Source: Diphasiastrum complanatum
Lineage: Eukaryota; Streptophyta; Lycopodiopsida; Lycopodiales; Lycopodiaceae
DNA: 64,000 bases
Reading direction: 5' to 3'
Assembly (NCBI GenBank): GCA_029204225.1
Contig: CM055101.1
Span: forward strand, 29,005,475 to 29,069,474
The position numbers and the translations under genes are program-made. The number at the start of each line of letters is the position of its first letter. Position 1 is the stretch's first letter. The notes under the pieces were generated by a model. That model did not search any database, was not told where the DNA came from, and was given only the letters and a program-made list of their open reading frames with translations. Positions 35,486 through 48,111 of this stretch are shown piece by piece.

Positions 35486-36120
35486 CAACACCATTTTAGA
35501 TCGTTTCAGATGGTTACACTCATCAGGCTACATTCATCAATAATCTGGACAACGGTAAATGGTTTCAGATGGCTGCACTTTTAGAGGGTTTTCGAAATAT
35601 GGACATCAATAGATGGTTTCAAATGGTTTGGGCTATTCCACAAGAAGCATACAATCCCCGCCAGTCTAAGGAAGGCTCCTTCTAGCTCTTTCTATCTTTT
35701 CTACTAGAAAATGAAAAAGTATGTGCTCTAGAATCATTATCAATACTCAAAAGTCACGCTTTTGTGTTCACAAATTTGCATTCACATATCTGCATTCACA
35801 TGCTACATTCATCAAAAATCTGGAGATTAGTAGATCTGCAAAGCATTGGCATCAGATCTCCATCAAAACTGATTTCTGATATATATTGGAAAAGCAAATA
35901 TTTCAAAAGCAAAACTGATTTTTGATCTCAAAACAATATTTGAAAAAGCATGACTTAGCATATCAAAAATCAGATATACTTCATGGAACTATATTCTGAG
36001 TCTATCAGGTATGTGACTTATCTATTCAGAAATCAAAATCAATATTCAAAAGTCACACTTTTCCAAATATTTTCTTTTGCATTCACAAATCTGGATTCAC
36101 ATATTTACATTCATAGATTA
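35486..36120. other. No gene seen; short internal repeats
   Basis: Contains repeated phrases such as atggtttcagatgg, gcattcacat(a/g)tctg and aaaatctggacatta. No ORF with coding character. Confidence 0.5.
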
Positions 36121-36124
36121 CATT

Positions 36125-36605
<481 letters not shown>

Positions 36606-37207
36606 CCTAGAAGTCCAAAGTTAGGGCTAGAAGGCAAATTTGAGGTAATCAAGACAAAGTGGAATCAAGCTTTGAGACTTTGTAAATGAATGTGATGATC
36701 CTGAAAATAGCTTCTACAATCAGTGGAGGAGAAGCAAACTTGACATTGAAACAGAATGCACATTCTTTCTGATGGGCTTTAGATCAGCTTAAACTTAAAA
36801 ACATATACAAATTCAACAGATCAGATTTTTTCAACCCTATATCTAAAAACATATATGAATTCAACAGATCATATTTTTTCTCTTGAAAAACACCACTAAC
36901 AACTCTTTGCAAACAAAAAATAAAAATAGCAATGAAACTCATAAGAAATTGTCAAAATATGACGCATATTCAGTGTCTCAAATACTGACATGGAACATGC
37001 CAATGACATGGATGCTAACACAAATGTCACACTAAATATTTCATTCTAATTTCACATTTTAATTCACATTAAAAATTACATTCTAATTTCACATGTCGAT
37101 CTAATTCTAGACTCACATTCCAATCTCATTCGTAATTACCGTCATAATCTACATCACATTTTAATCTCATTCATCATATTTTTACTTTTAATTATAAAAT
37201 TTTATTC

Positions 37208-37323
<116 letters not shown>

Positions 37324-37549
37324 TCTTTATCATTTAGCTACAAATCTCTCTAAGCTAGAAACTTATACAATAATCTTTCTCTTTCTCATTACAAAATTCT
37401 TTTCACTATTTTTTACATCTCATTTCATAATTTCTTGCCCATGTTTTTATAAAATCCTTCACTCTAATACGATTTTTTTTTAACCTTAAACTATCTTTGT
37501 CTATTCTCACTTTCATTTTTTGTAACTTTATTCAATTTCCAATCATGGT

Positions 37550-37760
37550 TTCATTCATAATCACTAATATCAATCATGGTTCAATTCACAATTATGGTTT
37601 CATTCATAATCACTAATCTCATTCAGCAACATTTTATCAACATTTACAAATCTCATCATAGATTTTGTTCAGTTCACAATCATGTTTTCATTCATAATTA
37701 GTAATCTCATTATCCGACATTTTATCAACATTTACAAATCTCATCATAATTTTAATAACA
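37550..37760. repeat. Imperfect tandem repeat, unit about 90-95 bp
   Basis: The phrase cattttatcaacatttacaaatctcatcata occurs at about 37,630 and 37,718, each preceded by variants of gtttcattcataatcactaatctcatt. No coding content. Confidence 0.7.
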
Positions 37761-37872
37761 CACACACACAAATTCACATCTTAATCACACATTCATATCT
37801 TCTTAAACTACAACCTTTCAATAAATTATAGATCTCTCTCATTCTTACATCCATAATTCATGATGAATGTAA

Positions 37873-37993
<121 letters not shown>

Positions 37994-38425
37994 CATCCAT
38001 AATTCATGATATCACTCATAAATCTCACAAAATACCAAGATTTACAAACACCAAGTACTTAAAAGGTTGATCAAAAAATGGACTCTTATCTTGGAGAATG
38101 AAAAATTAGATTTGAACTCTACAAAACAGACATAAAAGAAACAAATTTATTTAAACAAACACAGATCTACAATGTACACTCTATGAGTGTTGGAATAAGT
38201 GTTGGTATATTGTTACTAACAAATCCATAGATTTTGATGTCCTTTTTGATATCTTCAGTACCTTGTTAGCTACAAATTTTGCCCCTCGGATGCTGCTAAG
38301 AGTGCTTGAATGGTGAATGAATAAAGAGAAAAAAAACTTGCAAAATAGAACAACTTTTTAATATACTATACGCATTGATCTACTTAATCAAAATGCAGCC
38401 AAAAGAGAGTAGCAATGTCTGTGTG

Positions 38426-38585
<160 letters not shown>

Positions 38586-38589
38586 CAAA

Positions 38590-39940
38590 TGTGCAAAATC
38601 TAGCACACAATCATCTTAGATACATTACTTGAGAGCTCCACTTTTTGTCATTGCTTCCTATTTTTGTCACCATCACAAGCATGACAACACAATGACATTA
38701 GTTAAAAGCTAAGACTAGACTGATGACAAACAAAACAAGGATAATGAATGCACTACTCCTTACCATGTGATTGCAACAAAAGGAGGATGGAGAGTAGAAA
38801 GAGCAAGTGGAAAGAGACGTGCAAGATCAAGAAGATGAACAAGAGTAGCAAGAAGCAAGAGGGAGGAGAGCACTAAGAGGAAAGTAACCAAGAAGGGAGA
38901 GAAAAAGAAAACAAGAAAGAAGACGAAAGGTATATAGAGGGTGAGAAAATATGTCAACTAGTTTTGTTGGTTTATTGGAATTTTTTAAGGCCAGAGTGAA
39001 ATTTCAACATAGAGATACATTTCTTAATGGCAATAAGGCCTAAAAATGTGTCCTTACTATTTTTAACAAATATATAAGTGGTTAATGTCAGATTTAGAAT
39101 ACTACTATTGGTTAGTTGAGATACATTGCAACTCGCTAGAGAAAATATGGTCCCAAAGAGGGCCCTATAAGAAATGCCATGTAGGAGAGAGAAAAATAAC
39201 TATAAAGTAATTATAATATCATTTTCTAACTTCTCTACGCATCTGCCCGCACTACTTTCCATGTAAATGAATGCACCTTAGTTTAGTCACATCAAACTTC
39301 ACTGGTGTTTAACCACAGTTAAAATATAATTTTTCAAAATGCTGAAATATTTTCTCCCAATAGTTGGAAACAATCAAAAATTTGAATTAGAAGTGACATT
39401 TCTGAAGAAAGCCTATGCCATCTCTATCTCCAGCAGAGTCGTCAGCACCATCTCTAGCTTTGTTATTGTCATTGTGATGTTTGTTACTATACTAGTGTAC
39501 TGATGACAAAGCTTTATCATCTTCAAGTGGATCTGTCACTAGAATATGCTCCGCTCAGGATGCGAAATTCAAAGCAACCCAAATTGTCAACTTCTGATAT
39601 GGTCCGATACAGGGAAGAAAAGCTAAAACATGTAGATTTATGGTCATCAGGAACATTGTAACATCCATATTTTCATTCGGTGAGTCAGTTAATAATTATA
39701 TGTGTCATGTAAAAATGGCCTTTTGGGTTACTGTGAGAATTTGATGCTCTATGGAAATGCACATTCAATGCAAAGAATACATTTATACTTAATCTGATAC
39801 AGTTCATTGTTCTGCATTCAAATCTATGTTAATATTGCTATGCTTAGCATTCATTCTATCTGATCTTTCTAGTTGTTCTTATTGGTAATAGACGATTAAC
39901 ATTTAGCCTTGTCTTTCGCAAATCATTCGCGATTAATTAT
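38590..39940. other. No gene seen
   Basis: AT-rich. 38,760-38,957 is a purine-rich stretch (aagaagaa/gagagg). No conserved coding motif found. Confidence 0.5.
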
Positions 39941-39944
39941 CAGT

Positions 39945-40150
39945 CAAGCACAGTCTAGCTGACGGAAAGTCGTTCCGACGTGGATGTCGCAATGCGATGT
40001 CCAAAGATGTCGCAAAAGAAGTGACGTGGACGTCGCATTGCGCCATCCCGGAACCCTGTTGGATTTCGACGTCTGTAAATACAAAATGATCCTAAAATTA
40101 TCCTGATGGATGTCCGACGCCCATCCGACAAATACAAAATATTGAATCAA
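39945..40150. repeat. GC-rich island with a diverged 26-bp direct repeat
   Basis: gacgtggatgtcgcaatgcg (from about 39,977) and gacgtggacgtcgcattgcg (from about 40,023) start two related units about 46 bp apart. Each holds an inner near-palindrome (tcgca...tgcg). ACGT, GACGTC and many CpG stand out against AT-rich flanks. Purpose unknown; it could be a mobile-element end. Confidence 0.5.
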
Positions 40151-40429
40151 GCAAAATCTATATGCAAAAGCTAGAATCTACATATCTCATGTAATAGAAT
40201 GTACCATCCACAATCATGACCAATTTTGTTTCCACATTCTAGTAAAGCATTTAAAAAATTGGCCATCTAAAAGTATTTTGATCTAAAATTACTTTAAGAT
40301 CACAGAAATCCAAGCTCTATACTTGAAACTACAAGATTTGAGCTAGAAACACCTCCAAATACACATAGAATTCATGGTGCCCTCAAATCCACCTCTAGAT
40401 TTTGCAAATCCACCAACTTGGGCCTGCAG

Positions 40430-40800
40430 CCTGCTCTGATATCATGTTAAAAAATACTGATCCAGAACACATTAGTGGATCAACAAGATCTTGGGCCAAT
40501 TTGGTTGCACATCTAGAAATAGCTAGAAGATAGAAATCACTACTTTATGCATGCTAGAACTTAGAAATGCACAAAGATTTGATCATAAACACTTAGATAT
40601 GACATAGAACCATCCCTGTCCGTACAACAACAGTAAAGTACAATATTGTACTTCACACGTGTGAAAGCTAGATCAATCATAAAATGAACATTCTACACAT
40701 AAAAACTCAAGATATCAAGAGATAAATAAATGAGATGGAAAAGAGAAAAGTTCTCCATACAAAATGAGAATATGAAAATGATTTCTCCATGTTTTTTCTA
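40430..40800 (-). repeat. Reverse copia-type LTR 3' part with primer-binding-like site
   Basis: The minus strand reads TTTTTTAACA then TGATATCAGAGCAGG (40,430-40,450), a slightly altered tRNA-Met primer site next to an LTR end. Further right (minus-strand upstream) ctattataaatagtag (about 40,790) is a TATA-like box. The far LTR edge is not set because copia gag of another copy begins near 40,801. Confidence 0.45.
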
Positions 40801-41320
40801 CTATTTATAATAGCCGTAGTGCCACCTGACCATTTGCCTTAAAATAGCAACTTCTAGGTACTTCACTAAAAACCTAGAAATAAGTGACACATTAGAGAAA
40901 CTTAGAGACCGACGAGGGCCTTTGAAAAAGATGCTTTGTTTTTTTTTCTTATTTGCGTTGCCATGTGGACCAAAGGCGTGAGAATCAGCTGAGGAACTTG
41001 AGGCTTCCTTCCTCCTCGTGTCTTCCTGCAGCAACATAGTAATGACTCTAAAAAGAGTCAATTCTGGATGAGTCGTTATGATCATCACGCAGCTGTCGTA
41101 AGAGCTTGGCAAGCTTGTAAGCAGTTGCATCACTACATCTTGATCGTCAATGATAGATTCGACAGTGGCCATTTGACTCAGCAGGTTCTTGAATTGATTA
41201 ATGTGATTATGTAGAGAATCACCATTCGTCATCTTGAGGGAGTAGACTTTCTTCCTGAGATGTAGCTTGGAAGCTATATCTCACACTTCATATAGCGTGC
41301 TCAAGATGTTCCAGACGGGG
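40801..41320 (-). pseudogene. Reverse copia gag fragment, left border of cluster copy 2
   Basis: The minus strand gives NILSTLYE, then ASKLHLRKKVYSLKMTNGDS, LTSLPSSYDSCVMIITTHPE and MLLQEDTRRKEAS, then the Lys-rich HAFGPHGNANKKKK. The same gag is at 55,511-56,074. It stops at 41,320, mid-frame, exactly where cluster copy 2 begins (ttctacgtaac). Confidence 0.8.
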
Positions 41321-41693
41321 TTCTACGTAACATAGAATTTTCCAAATATAAATAAAATAAAAACTTTTTAAATATATTGTTGTTTCGTCGGGCAGCATGT
41401 GGAAATGCTATTGGTTGATGAGGCCTGCCCTTCCAGCTCATCACTGCCCGAAGAGACCCAAAAATATTAAAAATGAATATGACAGATGGTTGAGAAGAGA
41501 AAATCGATGTACCCTTAATATATATGCATTGTCAAACCATGGTAAACAGGGATAACCAGAGTTAATTTGTGGCGCCAAATAGATCAGTGTTTCAGATTTT
41601 CGCCAACATTTTTTCTCATATTTATGGCTTTTTGTCTACGCAAATTTTCAAATTCATAGTTCATTGTTTCAGATTTTTGCATGCAAATTATGA

Positions 41694-43061
41694 ATGACAT
41701 CATCAAGGAAGCCTTGCTCCTCAATCGACTCTGTGCTTCTATTCAACGAGACAGATGATAATGGATTATGGGTGCCAAGAAAATATTCAAAAAACTTTAG
41801 GGTTTTGATGCATCCATCATCAAGAGGAGCATTTTGAAAAAAGAAAAGGTCAAAACTATCATCTCGATCTTATTGAAAGGCTAAAATTTTGGATTTCAGA
41901 ACATCATTAGGAGGAAAATCTATTATTGAAATTCTAGTCCAACGTGTATGTATGCATTCAGAGATAAATATCCAAGGATTCAACCGTCAGGATCACAAAA
42001 AAAACAACTGTGAGTATTGATATTTTTTATACTTTGATCTTTTGTCATTCATAAATATCTAGTAGTAAACTTGCCAATCTGATCATTTTTCTCTTGCAGA
42101 TTTATATCCATCCAACATAAATGAATGAGAGCCGAGTGGATCTTTAGCAGATGTGTTAGATGTTATTCACACTGATATTGGACAGCTGTAATATCGAGGT
42201 AGTACTACAAAAGATCTAGCTAATAGTGGAATCTTTTTTTATGAATCAATGTACACTCCTGATACAAAAGGAAATTTTGGACAAATAGTACCAATTCCAT
42301 TACCTAGTTTTGAAAGTGATGAATGGATTGCACTAGCCGCTACAGTTTCAGAATCATTTCGTTGCAAGATATATAATGATGTAAAAAATTCATTAAAAAT
42401 GAGCACGGGGTCAAAAATAGTCAGATTGAGTTGGTTTATTTCCTTGAATATATTTGTGGATTTCTTTTCAAGTGTCAATGTTCACAAGACCCCAACAATG
42501 TTTGTATGCAAAAATTTATCAGATAGTTTATTATCTGAACTTATGGATGAAGGCTGGGACAAAAGATCAGATGGAGAAATAGAATGCAGAATTAAAATGT
42601 CTTCCATGTGCTTCTGTTATCAAATTGAATAACAAATGCTAAGCTTATGCTTCCATTGTCAAAGATGGAAAAAAAAATAAAGGTAAATGGGTGCCACTCG
42701 ATCAAGACTTGGAAGCCAATGGACATTCAAAACTAAAAAATATTGAAATTCTATACAATGATGCCGTTTTGACATGTGTTGAGGTGGAAGAAGATTGGAG
42801 TCTAAACTACATCCGGCGGGAACTATTGCTCCTATAAGATGATGTACTTTCGGACTTCATATTCATTTTCAATGGTAAACTCGTAAGTAACTGTAAACAC
42901 TCGATCTTTTATGAATAGTTTCAATCAAAACTTTCTAATATAATTTATGTACTAATTCTAACTAACTTTGTATTAGTTTTATGCAGGTACGTAAAAGACA
43001 TGAGCTCAAGATCAAATGCAGAAATATTGGTGAAACAATCCAACTTATGGAAGAACATTGA
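41694..43061 (+). pseudogene. Cluster gene A, copy 2
   Basis: Start MTSSRKPCSSIDSVLLFNET. Exon 1 ends near 42,009 (intron gtgagtattg), exon 2 starts after tctcttgcag at 42,100. Main block: SDEWIALAATVSESFRCKIY, STGSKIVRLSWF, FVDFFSSVNVHKTPTMFVCK, DGEIECRIKMSSM. After a frameshift at about 42,660: GKWVPLDQDLEANG, then VLTCVEVEEDWSLNYIRREL and DFIFIFNGKLV, a ubiquitin-like pattern. The last exon 42,987-43,061 reads VRKRHELKIKCRN...LMEEH. Stops TGA/TAA at several sites are TGG, CGA or CAA in copy 3. Function unknown. Confidence 0.65.
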
Positions 43062-43260
43062 GATTCACTATCAGCAAATACATGCCAATCATCATGTCTT
43101 TTTATCATTATAAAAAAATTGCATTCCATTATTAGACTATGGACACAAGCTGATTGTAAGAATCTATTGTGATATCAATAAAAAAACCCATAAACGTGTT
43201 GTTTACAAGTAAAATGATTGTATCTTTTATTTTTATGTCTCTTTATTTACAAATAGATCT

Positions 43261-45376
43261 CTATTCAATCAAATTTTCTATATTTTCTATATCAATATTA
43301 GGAACTGATAAAACAGTAGCTCCTTCTGTAATCTCCCCCTCCTCTGTTTCGGGAAGGGCCTCAATGCCTTTTAAGACAAGAGGAATATCTGTTACAAAAT
43401 TGTCTTCCTCTGTATTAGGAAGGACTTTTATACCTTTTTTATCATATAAAATAAGATCTACATCCTGAACAACCTGAAAGGCTGTTAAGACCAGAGCAAA
43501 TTCCTTTTGAGGGTCCTCGATTGCAGGTGCAATGCTTATACCGTACTGTGCAAAGGTTCTGATCAACTCTTGTCGAAATCTATATACATCATCAAGAGTA
43601 TACAGCTCAAGAGTGAATTATCATCACAAAACACGAGAATCAGCAAATTACAAACAATGATAGTAATAAAATATGAATCAAAACGAAATGAACTACAAAT
43701 GAATAGAATATTACCTTTTCAATATCTACATCCGTTTGTAGACTATACCATTCAAAAAATAGCTTTGTGTTGTACAGGACGAACATGCACAACTAAAAGC
43801 GTCATTCTGCTGTACACACTACATATAGAGAACGAAAATTAGTAATATTATGATAGAGCTTTTATTTATGCTATCATGATACATTTGATTTAAGAAAAAA
43901 AATACATGCATATCAGAGATGAATTGAATATACCTTCAGAGATTTGATGGTTATATCTCCAATTGAAGTTGCCGTTGTCAGTGTTTCCTGAACGACATTA
44001 TGAAGTAGAGAATCAAATTCTCTATGTGTATTTGCAGCTAAGTTCAATTTTACACATAGAAAATTTGATACTCCCTCCTTATTTACCTTTACAAAAAGAA
44101 TGTTTAGGCTCCAATGCCGGCTGCAACAACCAAGATACAAATATCGATAAATTTATATTTATAAAAAAATTCCATTCTTATTAACGCAATGAGGCATGCA
44201 ACAATCCAGAATAAAGCAACAAAAACAAAAGAGCAATCCTTAATTATTTTCATATGGAATCAGATAGAATTTTGCCATAGGACTGCACTCGATAAAATAG
44301 ACAGTCTTCTCAAAATTGGCTTCTTTCGCCTTTACCGCTCCCATGAAAAATGGACTAACTACAAAAACTGTACCATGGGAATCGAAACTAATACTATTCT
44401 GCAAAAATGAAACACTGGCCTCTACTATTGCATCTGAAATTTTTGAGGTCTTATCTTTAAGCTCGGCAAAAAATTTAGGACCTAATCTCAAGCTTCTATA
44501 TGTATCTGGAAGAAAAAAATCAAAAAACTTGCCAAGAAGATCAATTTTGCTAGCTAGACAGGCCTCGTATTGATTATAATGGTCAAAATAAAAAAAAAAC
44601 TTGGGCTGGATCGTATGGAATTCTCACAGAAAGATTATGTACAGGAGGGGCAGAAAGAGAAGTGGAAACAACATTTACAGATTTTTCTGTTATTTTGTCT
44701 AGCTCCTCTTGGGTAATCAACAATTTTGGTGATGAATCCTGCTGAGGAGCTGGACGAATAACAGGAGGAGGACTGGGTGAAGATTCTCGATCTGAGTCAG
44801 ATTCTCCAGCATCTAACTCAGAGCTCAGGATGACACGAGATCTTTTGGTAGGGATACGTCTAGGAGGAAGGAAAGCAGCTGGCCTTCAAGATCCAACCTT
44901 CTTGGGGACAGCCTGCTTTCTCTTCCTCCTAGAGGTAGTAGGCACGTCGGTTCTATCCAGAGGCAGGTTTCTAGAGGTGCTGGCATTATCTACATGCAGA
45001 CTAGAATATCTATCCCGAAGCCTTTTGAGAATGACGAAATCCTTTGGCATGACGGTGACACGCTTACCATGCACTGCCAAAAGACAAGTATCCTCAAAAA
45101 ACTGGGACTTAAAAAATCTTCTGCAGCACTTTGCAAAGCCTGCATGGTTGTCACGGCAAAACGAACATCAAGCCCAAGTGACAGAGTGACATTTCGGACA
45201 GATCGGCTGAAAGGAGCTCTAGGGATCAACAATTCAGTTGATCTCTAGAGTTTTCTGATCTCCGTAAGCCAGACCTGCTTCCTGCCACGCCTACGGCCAG
45301 TACCAGAGGGAACTCGAAAATGGGATGGCTATACTGTGGTGATGGCACGGGCAGTGGATTTAGTCCTGGCCATCAT
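43261..45376 (-). pseudogene. Cluster gene B, copy 2: histone H3 N-terminus and fold fused to Ulp1/C48 protease
   Basis: Start MMARTKSTARAITT, close to the H3 tail ARTKQTAR. Then WLTEIRK, RSTELLIPRAPFSRSVRN, LDVRFAVTTMQALQSAAEDF, a frameshift, FEDTCLLAVHGKRVTVMPKD and RLRDRYSSLH: alphaN to alpha3 of H3 with normal loop-1 length. A nuclear-signal-like SRRKRK and a Ser/Pro linker follow. The protease has KDKTSKISDAIVEASVSFLQ, SPFFMG, MAKFYLIPYE, an intron, SRHWSLNILFVK (His about 44,115), EFDSLL (Asp about 44,013), an intron, VQQNDAFSCA (Cys about 43,790), an intron, then VYRFRQELIRTFAQYG to the end. A 10-T run causes a frameshift near 44,595. Family knowledge: C48 enzymes cleave SUMO isopeptide bonds. 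Several stops; inactive. Confidence 0.85.
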
Positions 45377-46894
45377 TCTCGGAAGAAGAAAATTAACAAA
45401 AAGAAGTTTGAAATAAACAAAAGTGGATCAAAACAAAAAAATTTGCGACGAAAGGGAGCTTGAGATCGATACTAGCACTGAATATCGATTTCGAGTGCAA
45501 GATCTACATAGATTATATGCAGAAAAGAGATGTGCACTCGAAAGTGATATTGCACAGCAGGCTGTATTGGACTCAAGTGCACTGTGAGATAGCGGAAGCC
45601 TAAAGGATGGAAGAGTGCGCTTGAGAGCGATATCGATAGCTAAAAGTGAGAATTTTGTGAAAAAAAATGAAAATTTTGAGGGCTTATATATATGACATTT
45701 TTGCACGTGTGAAAAGATGGCTGAGACACGTGTCGTCAGACGATTAGACCACATGGAATGTCCATATTGATTACGATGTACCAATTATGAGGCCACGTGG
45801 GCTGAGACATGCGCGCGAATCCCTAATCGATGTGTGTCATTCTCGCATGTGATAGATGTCAGATCTATCCTTTTAGGTACAACACATTTATTTTGCCAAT
45901 CAAAAGTCAACACGTGTTCCTTCACCACTTTTCCACACGTGCGACATAATTTTTATAAATAGATCTTTTTGGGCATGGATTCTCACACAGATTCACGATT
46001 GCTTTGCCGGATATGGATTTCAAGCACGCTGCTTGCTCTCATTACAACTCGTTGGCTATTATGCGCCTGGATCCGATACTGCATCGTATGGTATCACATT
46101 CAAGCATGTCTCGCATACCTTTTCTTTTCTGGTCGTTGTTCTTGTGCTCGGATCCGATACTCCAACTTCAAAAATCTCTCTCGAGCGCTCGTTGACTGGA
46201 CGTGCTTGTCGGACCAAGGGTTTGCGCCTGAGAGCGATATCTTTGTTTAAAATGTCTAATTTTGAATCTAGTTTGCTTTCTTTTTTTAATGAATTTTTGA
46301 GACACGTGTCGTCTGATGATTAGTCCACGTGGAATGTTCGCACGTGACAGATGTTAGATCAATCATTCAAGGTACGGTGCATTTATTTGGTCCAATCACA
46401 TGTCGACACGTGTTCCTTCGCCACTTCTCCACATGTGCAGAATTTTTTATATAAATAGGTATTTTTCGGCTCGGATTTTCATGCAAATTTACGATTGCTT
46501 TGTCGGATATCGATTTCAAGCGCGCTGCTTGCTCTCATTACGTCTCGTTGACTATTATGTGCCTGGATCCGATACTGCATCCTCCGGTATCGCATTCAAG
46601 CGCGTTTCATATCCCTTTTCTTTCCTGCTCGTTGTTCTTGCGCTCGGATCCGATACTCCAGCTTCCAATATCTCTTTTGAGCGCATGTTGCCTGGACTTG
46701 CTTGTCTGACCTAGTGTTTGCGCCTGAGAGCGATATTTGAAATTTCAGTTCTGTTATTTTTGTTTCAAATGTCTAATTTTGAATCCAGTTTGGTTTTTTT
46801 TTTTAATTAATTTGGTATTACTGATAGGTTGGACTATTTCAAAACCCTTTTTTCTCCTTTTCTTTTTATTCTACCTTCTATAACTGAGGGACTT
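45377..46894. promoter_or_regulatory. B-C intergenic region with about 0.5-kb tandem duplication and CACGTG motifs
   Basis: Unit 1 (about 45,725-46,301) and unit 2 (about 46,302-46,830) both start gacacgtgtcgtc, hold caacacgtgttcc or cgacacgtgttcc, a TATA-like box (ttataaatag at 45,953; tatataaatag at 46,450), a GGATCCGATACTGCATC pair and end with gagagcgatat. Unit 1 has about 80 bp extra. Each unit therefore carries a full promoter-leader for gene C. Facing gene B, tatatataagcc (reverse) lies at about 45,690. Confidence 0.65.
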
Positions 46895-48051
46895 GGTGAC
46901 ACTCGACAAGCATATCTATAAAGCTAAGCTTGACAGAATGTTTACCAAGTTACATAGTGATTTCAAGTCTGTAGATGAGTGCCCAATTCATAATAAAAAA
47001 TGTAGATTTGTTAGTTTTCATTCTGCTTTTGTTTTTTTACTTTTTGTTAAATATTTCTGACGATTCCGACTCTGTGCCCTCCACTTCTGAAGCAGCTTCT
47101 TCTAGTGTTACAAAGTCTGAAAAGTCAAAGATTGTAGATATCAAAATCTTTTTTTATTGATACGAGTGTTAATTTAGATGATTGTTTTGATTTTGATCCT
47201 GCTCGAAATAGGTATACCTTTATAGGCCCTAGAACACTCACCGCCCTTTCTCCTTCTGATAAATGTTTGATCACTTTGCCAACTTATAATATGGATAATA
47301 ATTTCTTTTTGACAATATCAGATATATCGGATCTTTTTGACTTCACTGAAGCTGAGACTCTTTGCATTTTGAGCAAAGAGCTTGATGAATTTTCGGATAT
47401 TATTGATTTTGATGCTGATGATCTTCTCCCCGGTGTTGACGATGTACATAATGATAAATTTTATTCAGGGAAAGATTGCTTGAAAATGGTTGTGGAGGAA
47501 ATGCGCAACAAATAAGATGATCTGCCTTCTGAGGAGGAGTTTCTTAGAATCCAAAGTCAACTTGGATTTCCACAGCCAACTGTCTATTCATCAACAATAT
47601 TGACATCGAAAGGTGGACATAATATTGATGGTGAGACAGTAATCAGAGAAGACAAAGCCGAATGCGTAAGTTTTTGTCTCTTATCAAGTACTAGTAGATT
47701 TTTTATGTTAGATTATATATTGGAGCTTACTTTGTTTTTTATCATTTCAGAAAACAATTTTCCTTGATGATTTCGCAATTCGTTGAGGAGGGCAAAGAAT
47801 TTTTTGCGGGAAAATTTTCAAGAGATTATGCACTCGAGCATTATCTAAAGTCCTTCAAGAATAATGAGATAAGTGTTGCCCATTCAAAGTTTCATTCCAT
47901 GCTCAGATCATCTCATTTTGCAGTGTATGCTGCTTACGTTGATCTTAGTAAGCATGAAAACTATGAGCTATTGGATCCATACAAAATAAAAAAACTGTTG
48001 CATGATTCTAAGTTGCAACTTTCGTTGGAAAAAATATCGAAAGTAGATTAG
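46895..48051 (+). pseudogene. Cluster gene C, copy 2 (unknown acidic protein)
   Basis: Exon-like pieces: KAKLDRMFTKLHSDFKSVDE (46,915-46,980); ISDDSDSVPSTSEAASSS (from 47,055); 47,267-47,515 with ISDLFDFTEAETLCILSKEL and DEFSDIIDFDADDLLPGVDD; 47,520-47,667 with DDLPSEEEFLRIQSQLGFPQ, ending gc|gtaag; final exon after atttcag at 47,751 with TIFLDDFAIR, SFKNNEISVAHSKFHSMLRS and DPYKIKKLLHDSKLQLSLEK. Strongly acidic, Ser/Asp-rich. No domain recognised. Given a histone-like neighbour, an acidic chaperone-like role is conceivable but unsupported. Stops and frame breaks present. Confidence 0.55.
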
Positions 48052-48111
48052 ATACTGATGAATTGTACTTTGTAAATATTTTTATTTAATATACAAAATT
48101 TTATTGTGTGT

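Noticed and set aside
43261-45376. Functional centromeric histone CENH3 gene
   Set aside because: LIPRAPF is CENH3-like, but the gene is repeated beside transposable elements, has stops and frameshifts and continues into a protease.
45969-46714. Overlapping ORFs of about 60-104 codons in the tandem-duplicated region
   Set aside because: Open frames arise in several phases in both duplicated units and match promoter/leader position; no reading frame is favoured.
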